A stretch of DNA of 64,000 nucleotides from Streptomyces fulvoviolaceus. Lineage in GTDB: Bacteria > Actinomycetota > Actinomycetes > Streptomycetales > Streptomycetaceae. This document shows positions 1-7,718 of this stretch, piece after piece. The position numbers and the translations under genes were made by a program. A model generated the notes under the pieces. The model was not told where the DNA came from. It worked only from the letters and a program-made list of their open reading frames with translations, and did not search any database. Numbering within the stretch: the first letter of the stretch is position 1; the number at the start of each line of letters is the position of its first letter. The stretch covers positions 140,051 to 204,050 of the forward strand of contig NZ_JOEY01000033.1 in assembly GCF_000718165.1 (NCBI RefSeq), in the 5' to 3' direction.

Positions 1-190
1 CCAGACACCGCTGACCGAGGGCCTGGCCATGCACCGCGCGCTGCACGGCTCGCGGCTGGTGTACGTCCGCGGCGGCCGGGGACATGGCGTGTACGGCATA
101 CCGGGCACCCCCGCGTGCGCGACGCGCGCGGTGGACGCCTACCTGGTCGGGGGCCGGCTCCCGGCGCACGACGTGACGTGTCATGCGTAG
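1..190 (+). CDS. C-terminal fragment of a secreted alpha/beta hydrolase (TAP-like domain)
   Basis: An open frame enters from the left edge and stops with TAG at 188-190, giving 62 residues. The residues around DATPLTEG-type context, SRLV, GGRGHGVYG, a Cys in ACATRAVDAYL and the ending LPAHDVTCHA match the C-terminal cap of Streptomyces tripeptidyl-aminopeptidase-like hydrolases. The histidine of GGRGHG is then the catalytic His, and the conserved Cys and final Cys would form the usual disulfide. The start and signal peptide lie outside the window. The family call rests only on this tail. Confidence 0.7.
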   Translation, partial: QTPLTEGLAMHRALHGSRLVYVRGGRGHGVYGIPGTPACATRAVDAYLVGGRLPAHDVTCHA

Positions 191-240
191 TCCCGGAGCC
201 GCCCCCGACCGAGCTCACCGGCTGAGGGGTTTCCCCGGGC

Positions 241-2049
241 CTACACCTTCGTCCAGCGCTGCGACGCCGTGCCGGACGCGCAGGTCGAGGTGACCGGCCA
301 GCCGGCGGACTCGTCGAGGCACCGGCTGCTGTACATGTTCTGCAGGGTGCCGCCGGAGCCCGTGCGCCAGGACTGCTCGGTGCTCCGGTCGCACGCGGCC
401 GACGTGATGTTGTAGGAGGTGGTGGTCCCGCTCAGGCACTGGCCGGTGTGCTCGTTGACCACCTGGAACGTGCTGCCCGACAGGCTCTTGTAGGCCCATG
501 AGGACGCCGGGCTGTCCGAACAGCCCCCGAGGACCGGGCCGCTGTAGTCGCTCATCACCAGGCACTGGCCGTCGGCGGCGTTCTTGAGCCGGTGGTAGCC
601 GGTGGCTGCGGGGGCCGTGGTCGAGGAGTCGCCGGACGTGTCGCCGGAACCGCCCGAGCCGCTGCTTCCGCCCGAGCCGTCCGAGGTGTCGGAGTCGCCG
701 GAGTCGGCCTGCGCGCCCGTACCCGCGCCGGTGCCCGAGCCTCCGTCGGCCGGCTGCGCTCCTCCCGTCCCCTTGCCCCCGCCATCGCCCTTCTCCTTGT
801 CCGACGACCGCTTCCCCGGGGTCGCCGTGCCCGAGGGGCTCCCGTCCGAGGGGGACGGTGTCGGGGTGAGCGACGCCGAGGCCGAGGCGGACGGCGTTCC
901 ACGGCCCTCGTCCTGTGACGCGGAGGTGTTCGGCAGGAGCTGGATCGCGAGGGTCGTACCGGTCACCACGACCACGACGGGAACGGCGGCGAACAGGATC
1001 CGGGTGCGCCGACGTTCGCGCCGCTCGGGGCGGGGCGAGGACTTGGGCTCCGGCTCCGGCTCCGGCTTCAACTCCGACTCCGGCTCGGCGGACGGCAGGG
1101 TCGGGACGGGGACGGACGGCTCGTCGATCTCCGGGACCGTCGCGGCGAAGGCGGCCCGCTCGGACAGCCGCTCGGTGATGGCCTCCGGCCACAGGGGGGC
1201 GGTGAACGGCCCGTGCCGCTCGGCGAGTTCGACGAGTTCGGCGGCGGTGGGCCGGGCTTCGGGGTCCTTGTCGAGGCAGGCCGCGACGATGTCGGCCAGT
1301 TCCGGGGCCAGTTCGCGCACCGGGCCCAGGTCGGGCTCCTCGTGCACGATGCGGTACAGCACCCCGTGCCCGGACTCGTCGCCGAAGGGCGGTCGCCCGC
1401 ATGCCGCGTACGCGAGCACCGAGCCGAGGGCGAACACGTCGACGGCACCGGTCGACTCCCGGGCCCCCGAGGCCTGTTCGGGCGACATGTAGGCGGGGGT
1501 GCCCACCACCATGCCGGACAGGGTCAGCTGGCTCTGTTCCGCGGCTCGGGCGACGCCGAAGTCGATGACGGTGAGGCCGTCGAGGGTGAGCATGACGTTG
1601 GAGGGCTTGATGTCCCGGTGCACCATGTCCAGCGCGTGCACGGCGGCCAGCCCCGAGGTGGCGTCCCGCAGTAACAGCCACAGAGCGCCGACGGGCAGGG
1701 AACCCCCGTGCAACTCGACGGCCTCGCGCAGGGTGAGGCCGGGGACGTACGCGGTGGCGAACCACGGCGGCCGTGCGGTGCGGTCACTGATGATCAGCGA
1801 TGCGGTGGCCCGCGCGGGCAGCTTGGCGAGGTTGTCCAGCTCGTGCCCGAAGCGGCGCAGGAAGGCCTTGTCCTCGGCGACGACGGAGGACAGCACCTGC
1901 TTGACGGCGACGTAGCGCCCCTCGTGGACGCCGAGGTACACGCGGCCCATGCCGCCGGACCCGAGCCGGCCGATCAGGGGGAGTCCCCCGATCCGCCGCG
2001 GATCCTCGTCCTCCAGCGGCTCGGCGCCACTTCCGCGCAGCTCTGACAC
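241..2049 (-). CDS. membrane Ser/Thr protein kinase with extracellular ricin-type lectin domain
   Basis: 602 residues from GTG 2049, which has a purine-rich site (GGGGAGACGGGG) just upstream; the frame is open further upstream but without kinase homology. The cytoplasmic kinase (about 20-285) shows the glycine loop GSGGMGRV (30-36), Lys50, HRDIKPSN (144-151), DFG (163-165) and GTPAYMSPEQ. A Pro/Glu linker leads to a single membrane helix (about 351-372), then a roughly 105-residue Ser/Thr/Gly/Pro linker and a C-terminal ricin-B-like module (about 484-602) with QSW and QRW motifs and paired cysteines. It should phosphorylate cytoplasmic proteins in response to a carbohydrate or other ligand bound outside the cell; ligand and substrate are not visible. 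PASTA repeats are absent. Confidence 0.9.
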   Translation of the reverse strand: MSELRGSGAEPLEDEDPRRIGGLPLIGRLGSGGMGRVYLGVHEGRYVAVKQVLSSVVAEDKAFLRRFGHELDNLAKLPARATASLIISDRTARPPWFATAYVPGLTLREAVELHGGSLPVGALWLLLRDATSGLAAVHALDMVHRDIKPSNVMLTLDGLTVIDFGVARAAEQSQLTLSGMVVGTPAYMSPEQASGARESTGAVDVFALGSVLAYAACGRPPFGDESGHGVLYRIVHEEPDLGPVRELAPELADIVAACLDKDPEARPTAAELVELAERHGPFTAPLWPEAITERLSERAAFAATVPEIDEPSVPVPTLPSAEPESELKPEPEPEPKSSPRPERRERRRTRILFAAVPVVVVVTGTTLAIQLLPNTSASQDEGRGTPSASASASLTPTPSPSDGSPSGTATPGKRSSDKEKGDGGGKGTGGAQPADGGSGTGAGTGAQADSGDSDTSDGSGGSSGSGGSGDTSGDSSTTAPAATGYHRLKNAADGQCLVMSDYSGPVLGGCSDSPASSWAYKSLSGSTFQVVNEHTGQCLSGTTTSYNITSAACDRSTEQSWRTGSGGTLQNMYSSRCLDESAGWPVTSTCASGTASQRWTKV

Positions 2050-2190
2050 GTCGTCCCCGTCTCCCCGTTCGCGAGCCGTCCTCGGTCGTCGAGAGACACG
2101 AACGCCCACCCGCTCCCCCCACGGCCGGGCGGACGCTCGTGTCCCACAGGGGTAAGTTTGGGCCGCCAGGCGATAGAATTGGAAGATCTT

Positions 2191-2209
2191 TCTAGAAAAA
2201 CACTCTAGA
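2191..2209. promoter_or_regulatory. putative TetR operator, TCTAGA-N7-TCTAGA
   Basis: Two TCTAGA hexamers start 13 bp apart (2191 and 2204), nested in an AGATCT...AGATCT inverted pair (2184-2189 and 2207-2212). The AT-rich element lies 29 bp upstream of the TetR gene at 2238, between it and the divergent kinase gene. The same arrangement recurs at 2898-2916. Autoregulation is inferred from position and repetition. Confidence 0.6.
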
Positions 2210-2237
2210 TCTCTGTAAGCGGAATCGGCGGAATCAG

Positions 2238-2840
2238 ATGAGCCCCAAGCAGCAACGCGGCGTGGCGACCGCCGATCTGCTCCTGGACGCCGCACTGCGC
2301 GTGTACGCGGAGAAGGGCGAACAGGGCCTCACCGTCAGCGCGGTCACCAAGGCCAGCGGCGTCAGCCTCGGCAGCCTCTACCACCACTTCGGCAGCATCG
2401 ACGGCCTCGTCGAGGCCCTCACGCTCCGCTGGATGGGCCGGATGCTGGGCGACGTGGTCACGGCCCTGCAGCGCTCCCGCACCGCCCGCTCGGGCATCGG
2501 CGCCCTCGTACGGGCCTACCTGGACTTCATCCAGGAACACCGGGACGCCGCCCTGCTCGTGCACTCCCCCGCCGCCGACCGGAAGGGGATGGCGGACGGC
2601 AACCAAGCCCGCGCCAGCCAGGAAGCCCCCGTGTCGGCCTTCGCCGCCTGGTTCCAACCCCACATCGAGGCAGGCGAGATCGCTCCGCTCCCCATGCCCC
2701 TGATCGAGTCCCTGGTCCTGGGCCCTGTCATCGGCCTCGCCCGCCGCTGGCTCTCCGGCATCGAGGACGTCGACCTCGACGAGGCCGCGCGGATCCTGCC
2801 CGAGCGGATCTGGCGGTCGGTCAGCGCGGAGCCGAAGTGA
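2238..2840 (+). CDS. TetR/AcrR-family transcriptional regulator
   Basis: 200 residues. The N-terminal helix-turn-helix (about 10-56) contains TADLLLDAAL, VSAVTKASGVSLGSLYHHFG and the usual YHHF turn; the rest is a helical ligand domain whose ligand cannot be predicted. No strong ribosome-binding site precedes ATG 2238. Matching TCTAGA-N7-TCTAGA sites lie on both sides of the gene, so it probably represses itself and possibly the downstream membrane protein at 3003. Confidence 0.9.
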   Translation: MSPKQQRGVATADLLLDAALRVYAEKGEQGLTVSAVTKASGVSLGSLYHHFGSIDGLVEALTLRWMGRMLGDVVTALQRSRTARSGIGALVRAYLDFIQEHRDAALLVHSPAADRKGMADGNQARASQEAPVSAFAAWFQPHIEAGEIAPLPMPLIESLVLGPVIGLARRWLSGIEDVDLDEAARILPERIWRSVSAEPK

Positions 2841-2897
2841 ACGGCGGGTGGGGCGAGCGCACAAGTGAGACCAGGCACGCCCCGGCTGGAAGCTTTT

Positions 2898-2919
2898 TCT
2901 AGAAACCAGATCTAGAAAC
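2898..2919. promoter_or_regulatory. second TCTAGA-N7-TCTAGA element
   Basis: TCTAGAAAC occurs at 2898-2906 and again at 2911-2919, the same 13-bp period as the element before the TetR gene. It lies about 85 bp upstream of the ATG at 3003, in an AT-rich island that is unusual for this sequence. Likely bound by the TetR protein encoded at 2238. Confidence 0.55.
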
Positions 2920-3002
2920 TTTATCTGGAACAAGGCCATGGAGCAGGTGCGGCCCCTTATTCGTCCGTACAGTTGACGGTCCATCGGGACGAGAGGGACC
3001 TC

Positions 3003-3683
3003 ATGGCGGCCAGGCTTCTCAACTGGTTCCGGAGCCAGGACACCGCGGTGAAGGCGGCGCTCATCGGGCTCACCGGCACGCTGACCGCAGCCCTGATCAC
3101 GGCCACGGTGACCCTGACCATCGCGCTGTCGCGACCTGCGACCGGGACCGACGCCGGCGGTCGCACGACCACCCCCACGCCCTCGACCCCCGCCCCGGAC
3201 ACGTCGTTCCCCGACGACCCGACCAGCACGACGCCACCGGCGACCGCCTCCCCGCCGCCGACGACCACACCCCCGCCCTCCCCGCCGGAACCCTCCCCGA
3301 CCCCGCCGCCCGCATCGCCGGTGGCGGAGAGCCGGGTGCGCTGGCACGGCACGCTGGAGCTCAACGGCGACACCATGACCAGGGGCTGGTGGCTGGACCA
3401 GACCCCGCCCGGGTCCGCGGTGAACGGCGACGTCTACACCGAGGGCGCCGGCGTCCTGTACAGCGACGCCGCGCTCGTGGCCTGGCGCGACTCCGGCGCA
3501 CCGACGCACGACCGGTGTGCCACCCTGCTCAACGCCAACCGCGGCCTGCACACCCTGGACGTCCAGGTGGGCGACCGGGCCTGCGTCGGAACGTGGGACG
3601 GCCGCGTCGGCTACGTCGAGGTGACCTCGGTCCCCGACGCCGAACGCATCGACGTCACCGCGACGGTCTGGGAACGTCAGTGA
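3003..3683 (+). CDS. membrane-anchored protein with Thr/Pro-rich linker, unknown function
   Basis: 226 residues from ATG 3003, chosen for the GAGAGGGA site at 2990-2997; a TTG at 2973 would add ten residues. One hydrophobic segment (about 17-40) is followed by a long Thr/Pro linker and a C-terminal domain of about 115 residues containing RWHGTLEL, RGWWLDQ and two cysteines that could pair. The topology suggests an extracytoplasmic domain. I do not recognise the family. Its position behind a TCTAGA operator suggests control by the neighbouring TetR. Confidence 0.75.
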   Translation: MAARLLNWFRSQDTAVKAALIGLTGTLTAALITATVTLTIALSRPATGTDAGGRTTTPTPSTPAPDTSFPDDPTSTTPPATASPPPTTTPPPSPPEPSPTPPPASPVAESRVRWHGTLELNGDTMTRGWWLDQTPPGSAVNGDVYTEGAGVLYSDAALVAWRDSGAPTHDRCATLLNANRGLHTLDVQVGDRACVGTWDGRVGYVEVTSVPDAERIDVTATVWERQ

Positions 3684-4015
3684 CCGTCGCGCAGGACGAG
3701 CTCCAGCAGCCCCGGGAACCGGGCGTCGAACTCCTCCCGCCTGAGCCGGTTGACCCGCTTGGGGCCCTCGTCCCGCTGTTCCACGAGCCCTGCCGCGCGC
3801 AGCACCGCGAAGTGGTGGCTGAGCGCCGCCTTGCCGACGGGCACGTCGAAGGTGCCGCAGCTGCGGGACCAGTCGACGGAGCCGGCCAACTCCCTTACCA
3901 GTTGCATCCGTACGGGATCCGCGAGCGCGGCGAGAGCCGCCAGGACGGGGACGTCGTCGGGGTGGGTGTGCTCGGGGGCGGCCCGATGACCGGTGCCGGT
4001 GGTGCGCTGTGCCAC
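3677..4015 (-). CDS. ArsR-type winged-helix transcriptional regulator
   Basis: 112 residues from GTG 4015, with GGGAG six bases upstream. The fold is visible as ALADPVRMQLVRELAG, the recognition helix GKAALSHHFAVLRAAGLV and the wing DEGPKRVNRLRREE, ending with a short helix FPGLLELVL. No cysteine pair resembling a metal site is present in the helices, so it is more likely a ligand- or redox-type member than a metal sensor. It is divergent from the oxidoreductase gene at 4134, and its 3' end overlaps the preceding gene by 7 bp. Confidence 0.85.
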   Translation of the reverse strand: MAQRTTGTGHRAAPEHTHPDDVPVLAALAALADPVRMQLVRELAGSVDWSRSCGTFDVPVGKAALSHHFAVLRAAGLVEQRDEGPKRVNRLRREEFDARFPGLLELVLRDGH

Positions 4016-4050
4016 GCCGTGCTCCCTGCTCCACACTCCCTCGCCGGTTG

Positions 4051-4101
4051 CGAGTGTTCGATGAAAACCATACAGTCGCGAGTGTTCGCTTTTCATTGAA
4101 C
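4051..4101. promoter_or_regulatory. divergent operator region between the ArsR-type gene and the oxidoreductase
   Basis: CGAGTGTTCG is repeated exactly at 4051-4060 and 4079-4088. GTTCGATGAAAA (4056-4067) and TTTTCATTGAAC (4090-4101) form an 11-of-12 inverted repeat. The cluster sits in the 118-bp divergent gap, where an ArsR-type repressor would act on both promoters. Confidence 0.55.
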
Positions 4102-4133
4102 AGTCTGAAGCAGTCCACGAGGAGTGCATTGCC

Positions 4134-5102
4134 ATGCGCGCGGTCGAGATCCAGGAGTACGGCGGTCCCGAGGTCCTCAAGGTCGTGGAGACGGAGGTCC
4201 CCGAGCCGGGCCCCGGCCAGGTGAGCGTCGACGTGGCGTACGCCGGGGTGAACTTCGCCGACCTCAAGGCGCGTGCGGAGGGCTACCGGGTGCCTTCGTT
4301 GCCCTTCCGGCCGGGACTCGAGGTCTCCGGCCGGGTCCGGGCGGTCGGCGCGGGCGTCACGGACCTCACCGTCGGCCAGGAGGTGACGGCCCTGACCGAG
4401 GGCGGCGCCTACGCGGACGTGGCCGTCGCGAACGCGGTGACCGTCTTCCCGGTCCCGGCGGGCGTCGACCTGCGTACGGCGGCCACGCTGCCGACGGTGC
4501 TGCCGACGGCGTACGCCCTCGTGAACGCCGTAGGCCGGCTGCAGCCCGGCGAGACGGTGCTCGTGCAGGGGGCGGCGGGCGGAATCGGCACGGTGGCGGG
4601 CCAGTTGGCGAAGGCGGCGGGTGCCGGGGCGGTGTACGGCGTGGTGTCGAGCGCGGCGAAGGCGGCGTACGCGCGGGAGTACGGCTACGACGAGGTGTTC
4701 GTCGGCGACTTCGAGGCGGGGGTGCGGGAGGCGACCGGGGGCCGCGGGGTCGACCTGGCGCTGGACCCGGTGGGCGGCGACACCTTCCGGGCCTCGCTGG
4801 CCTCGCTCGCGGTCTTCGGCCGCCTGGTCTCCTTCGGCAACGCGAGCTCGGCGCCGGCCTGGAGCGTGGGGCAGCCCGAGCTGTACCCGTCGGCGGTGTC
4901 GGTCGGCGGCTTCTCGATCCTGACGCTGGCGAAGACGGCCCCGGCGGAGCTGCGGACGCTGGCCGAGCGGGCGTTCGCGACGGTGGCCGACGGGACGGTG
5001 ACCCTGCCGGTGACGGCCGAGTTCGGGCTGGAGGAGGCGGCGGAGGCGCACCGGCTGATGGGGGCGCGGACGAGCACGGGGAAGCTGCTGCTGCGGGTGT
5101 AG
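4134..5102 (+). CDS. NADPH:quinone-type medium-chain oxidoreductase
   Basis: 322 residues from ATG 4134, with AGGAG at 4119-4123. The N-terminal catalytic fold begins RAVEIQEYGGPEVLKVVE, and the cofactor fold has VLVQGAAGGIGTVAGQLAK (about 143-161), the glycine-rich NADP-binding segment of the quinone oxidoreductase/zeta-crystallin branch. The cysteines of a structural zinc lobe are missing, as usual for that branch. It should reduce quinones or enals with NADPH in the cytosol. The divergent ArsR-type gene probably controls it. Confidence 0.88.
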   Translation: MRAVEIQEYGGPEVLKVVETEVPEPGPGQVSVDVAYAGVNFADLKARAEGYRVPSLPFRPGLEVSGRVRAVGAGVTDLTVGQEVTALTEGGAYADVAVANAVTVFPVPAGVDLRTAATLPTVLPTAYALVNAVGRLQPGETVLVQGAAGGIGTVAGQLAKAAGAGAVYGVVSSAAKAAYAREYGYDEVFVGDFEAGVREATGGRGVDLALDPVGGDTFRASLASLAVFGRLVSFGNASSAPAWSVGQPELYPSAVSVGGFSILTLAKTAPAELRTLAERAFATVADGTVTLPVTAEFGLEEAAEAHRLMGARTSTGKLLLRV

Positions 5103-5113
5103 CCCTACGGGAA

Positions 5114-5139
5114 AGGGCCGGCGGAGTACCACCGGCCCT
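5114..5139. terminator. terminator-like hairpin between convergent genes
   Basis: AGGGCCGG (5114-5121) pairs with CCGGCCCT (5132-5139), with two further G-C pairs inside. It lies in the 57-bp gap between the convergent oxidoreductase (ends 5102) and lipoprotein (ends 5160) and could serve both. There is no T-tract, as is common in Streptomyces. Confidence 0.6.
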
Positions 5140-5159
5140 CCCGGAGGAGACCGCGGACG

Positions 5160-5546
5160 TCAGGAGCCCTTGATCAGCTTCTCGATCTCGGGGGGAAGTT
5201 CCTTGCCGTACTCCTCCGCGACGAAGAGGACGCCCTCGGGTGCGGCGTCCACCGCGATGGCGATGCTCGGATCCACCCCCTCGATCTCGTAGGCGACGGT
5301 CGGGTCCGACGACGCCGTGCCGCCGTCGTCGTCCGACGAGTCGTCGCAGCGCGGCAGGACGGCCGGGCCCAGCTTCTTCCCCACCTCGAACTCGGCGTTG
5401 GCCACGTCCGAGTACATGCGCCGGTCGTACTCGACCTGGAACACACAGGACGCATCGGACTCACCACCGCCGCCACCGCTGGACGCGGTGCAACCGACGG
5501 CCATCGCGGCAGCGGCCGCCACCACCAGTGCCTTCGCGGGATTCAT
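5160..5546 (-). CDS. small lipoprotein (DUF6281-like)
   Basis: 128 residues. A signal peptide (MNPAKALVVAAAAAMAVGC) ends in the lipobox AVGC, so Cys19 should carry the lipid; a Ser/Gly tether follows. The mature part has two cysteines (in SCVFQVEYDRR and LPRCDDSS) that could pair, and the segment YSDVANAEFEVGKKLG, which resembles Streptomyces DUF6281 lipoproteins from memory. Function unknown. It lies 33 bp downstream of the metalloprotease gene and may be cotranscribed with it. Confidence 0.8.
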   Translation of the reverse strand: MNPAKALVVAAAAAMAVGCTASSGGGGGESDASCVFQVEYDRRMYSDVANAEFEVGKKLGPAVLPRCDDSSDDDGGTASSDPTVAYEIEGVDPSIAIAVDAAPEGVLFVAEEYGKELPPEIEKLIKGS

Positions 5547-5579
5547 CTGGGTACCCCCTCCTGGAGCATCCGCTCCGGC

Positions 5580-6683
5580 TCAGTAGATGCTGCGGAGGCC
5601 GAGAACATCACCCTTGCCGAGGGTCCTGGCCCTCGTGGAGCACTTGATCGAGCTTCCGTACATCGTGAGGTTGCCGTGCGCGCCATAGATGTCCTTCAGC
5701 CCGAAGACATGACCGGCCTCATGAGTACCGACGGAGCGGACGTCGTATTTGTTCGAGCAGCTGCTGGTCGGCTTGTTGGTGAAGTCCTTGTCGACGGTGT
5801 TGAACCGGACGTCCGCCTCCCGCAGGTCGTTCTTGACGCCCGGCGTCGCCCAGCTCCACGCGCAGGTGAAGGCGACGGTGTCGCTCTTGAGGTCGCCCGC
5901 GTCCCAGGTGCTGAGTCCGTCCCGGTCGGTGCAGTTGTTGCTGCTGCTGATGTCGGCCTCGTAGCTCGTGTAGGCGAGGAAGTTCGCCTTGTGCGCGTCG
6001 ACCTGGTCGCTGTAGCCGCAGTTGTTGTTGCTCTCGGTGATGTTGTCCAGGGCCTCGTAGAACGCCCACAGAGCGTCGTTCTTGGACAGTCCCGCCGGCA
6101 GACCGCCGTCTCCGATGTACCAGTTGTAGGTGCCGTACTCCTTGAGGTCGTACGTCGCGTAGGTGCTGTCGCTGCACGCCCCGGGTGACGCGGCCGCGTC
6201 GACGTCCGCCACCTCGGCCTCGCTGCTGCCGGAGTCGACCTCGTCCGCGTCGGTGCTGTCCGAGTCGGTGACCGGCGTCTCGGCCGGGTTCCTGGTGGTG
6301 TCGGCGACGTCGGACCCCTCGGTGGAGGTGTCCGCGCTCTCTCCTTCGGTGAGGTCGTACGAGATGATGCCGTCGGTGGACACCTGCAGCGCGAAACCGG
6401 CGTGCTCGCCGTCGTCGGTCAGCGCGTGGGCGGTCACCGAAGTGCCCGGTTCGGGCACCTCGATGCCGGTCCCCTCGTACGTGACCACGCGCCCCACCGC
6501 GTCGCACAGGATCACCGACGTGCCCGCCGGCAGGTTGTAGACGGTCAGCTCCTCCTCAGTGAGCTCACAGACGTCCGGCGCCGCCGTGGCCGGTTCGGCG
6601 CTGCCGACGACCGCGGACAGCGATGCCGCCAACGCGAAGGCCACGACGGTTCTACTGACGACACCTGAGCATCTTTCTGACAC
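5580..6683 (-). CDS. secreted zinc metalloprotease, HExxHxxGxxD type
   Basis: 367 residues from GTG 6683, chosen because it gives a normal signal peptide (VSERCSGVV...AEPATAAP) and a GGGGG site; an ATG at 6749 is also in frame. After an N-terminal domain and a Ser/Thr/Asp/Glu-rich linker (about 120-180) comes a cysteine-rich catalytic domain with HEAGHVFGLKD (321-331). The third zinc ligand is therefore Asp, as in snapalysin (M7), while the following MYG resembles the metzincin Met-turn and the ending LGKGDVLGLRSIY resembles matrixins. It is presumably exported and may be a zymogen. Confidence 0.82.
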   Translation of the reverse strand: MSERCSGVVSRTVVAFALAASLSAVVGSAEPATAAPDVCELTEEELTVYNLPAGTSVILCDAVGRVVTYEGTGIEVPEPGTSVTAHALTDDGEHAGFALQVSTDGIISYDLTEGESADTSTEGSDVADTTRNPAETPVTDSDSTDADEVDSGSSEAEVADVDAAASPGACSDSTYATYDLKEYGTYNWYIGDGGLPAGLSKNDALWAFYEALDNITESNNNCGYSDQVDAHKANFLAYTSYEADISSSNNCTDRDGLSTWDAGDLKSDTVAFTCAWSWATPGVKNDLREADVRFNTVDKDFTNKPTSSCSNKYDVRSVGTHEAGHVFGLKDIYGAHGNLTMYGSSIKCSTRARTLGKGDVLGLRSIY

Positions 6684-6828
6684 TCCCCACCCCCGAATGT
6701 TCGCCCGCTGTACGGGACTTGAACAGATTCGAAGGAGAGTAGTCATCAAATGCGCACAGGACGCACCTTGTTAAAGCCACGTACACCTTGAGCGCATGGC
6801 CGGTTCTCGACTGTCCGCCGGTCGGCGC

Positions 6829-7596
6829 TCACCGCAGCCGCGACGACGACAGGATCGACAGCAGGTGGGCCGGGACCATCACCCACGTGATGACGGCGAG
6901 GGCGCCGAGGGCCCAGCGGGTCGGCTCGAGGTCGCCGGTGATCTGGTCCAGTACAGCGGCTGCCAGCAGCACCAGTGACGCCTCGATGCCGTTCGTCACC
7001 CGGTGGATCTTGAAGGCGGCGGCGAGGCGGCGGACGGCGGCCACGCCCTGGGAGCGCGGGCGGGTCGACTCGTCGTCGACGACGCCGAGGCCGCGGCGGG
7101 CGCGGGCCACGTCCACCAGGTCCGTGGAGGCCTTCAGCAGGACGACGCCCAGCGCGGTGGCGATGCCGATCGACAGCCAGCCGCCGACGCCGGACTCGGC
7201 GGCCCGGTAACCGGCGCCCGCCAGCAGCGCCGCGTCCGCCAGATACGCGCCGAGCCGGTCGACGTATATCCCCGCCGCGCTGTTCTGCCCCTTCCAGCGG
7301 GCGACTTCGCCGTCCACGCAGTCGAAAAGGAGGAACAGCTGCATCAGGACGACGGCCAGTACGGCGCCCGTCAGGCCCGGGATCATCAGCGCGGCCCCGG
7401 AGGCCACCCCGCACACCACCATCGTCCAGGTCAGCTGGTCGGGAGTGACCGGCGTGCGCACCAACTGGCGGGTGAGGCGCAGCGAGACGCTCCGCATGTA
7501 CAGCCGGCCCGCCCAGTGCTCGCCGTTGCGACTCGCCAGCTTGGCCTGCGGCTGGCAGACCTCGCGCAGCTCCTCCAGAACCGGAGCAGCAACCAT
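6829..7596 (-). CDS. CDP-alcohol phosphatidyltransferase family membrane protein
   Basis: 255 residues with about six hydrophobic segments. The family signature begins DCVDGEVAR and continues with G-x3-D, covering the first three aspartates that bind metal and CDP. The fourth aspartate of D-x2-D-G-x2-A-R-x8-G-x3-D-x3-D is Ala here (GIYVDRLGAYLAD). Known members transfer a phosphoalcohol from CDP-diacylglycerol or a CDP-alcohol. The substrate cannot be assigned, and the changed site raises a question about catalysis. It is divergent from the transglutaminase-like gene. Confidence 0.85.
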   Translation of the reverse strand: MVAAPVLEELREVCQPQAKLASRNGEHWAGRLYMRSVSLRLTRQLVRTPVTPDQLTWTMVVCGVASGAALMIPGLTGAVLAVVLMQLFLLFDCVDGEVARWKGQNSAAGIYVDRLGAYLADAALLAGAGYRAAESGVGGWLSIGIATALGVVLLKASTDLVDVARARRGLGVVDDESTRPRSQGVAAVRRLAAAFKIHRVTNGIEASLVLLAAAVLDQITGDLEPTRWALGALAVITWVMVPAHLLSILSSSRLR

Positions 7597-7650
7597 GACC
7601 GTTCTTCCTCCCGCCGGGGCCCAACTGCCGCTGACGCGGCGCTGGTCGGC

Positions 7651-7668
7651 ACAGGTTACTTGACCTGT
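7651..7668. promoter_or_regulatory. inverted repeat in a divergent promoter region
   Basis: ACAGGT (7651-7656) and ACCTGT (7663-7668) form a perfect inverted repeat with a 6-bp spacer inside the 122-bp gap between the divergent genes at 7596 and 7719. No regulator gene adjoins it, so the binding protein is unknown. Confidence 0.4.
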
Positions 7669-7718
7669 TACCGAGGTTTCCCGACGGGACCTCTGGACAT
7701 TTTGCGGCGAATTTTGCC

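Noticed and set aside
2205..5132. Very long minus-strand open frame
   Set aside because: It runs antisense through several well-supported genes and has Arg/Gly/Pro-rich composition without any domain; a GC-bias shadow.
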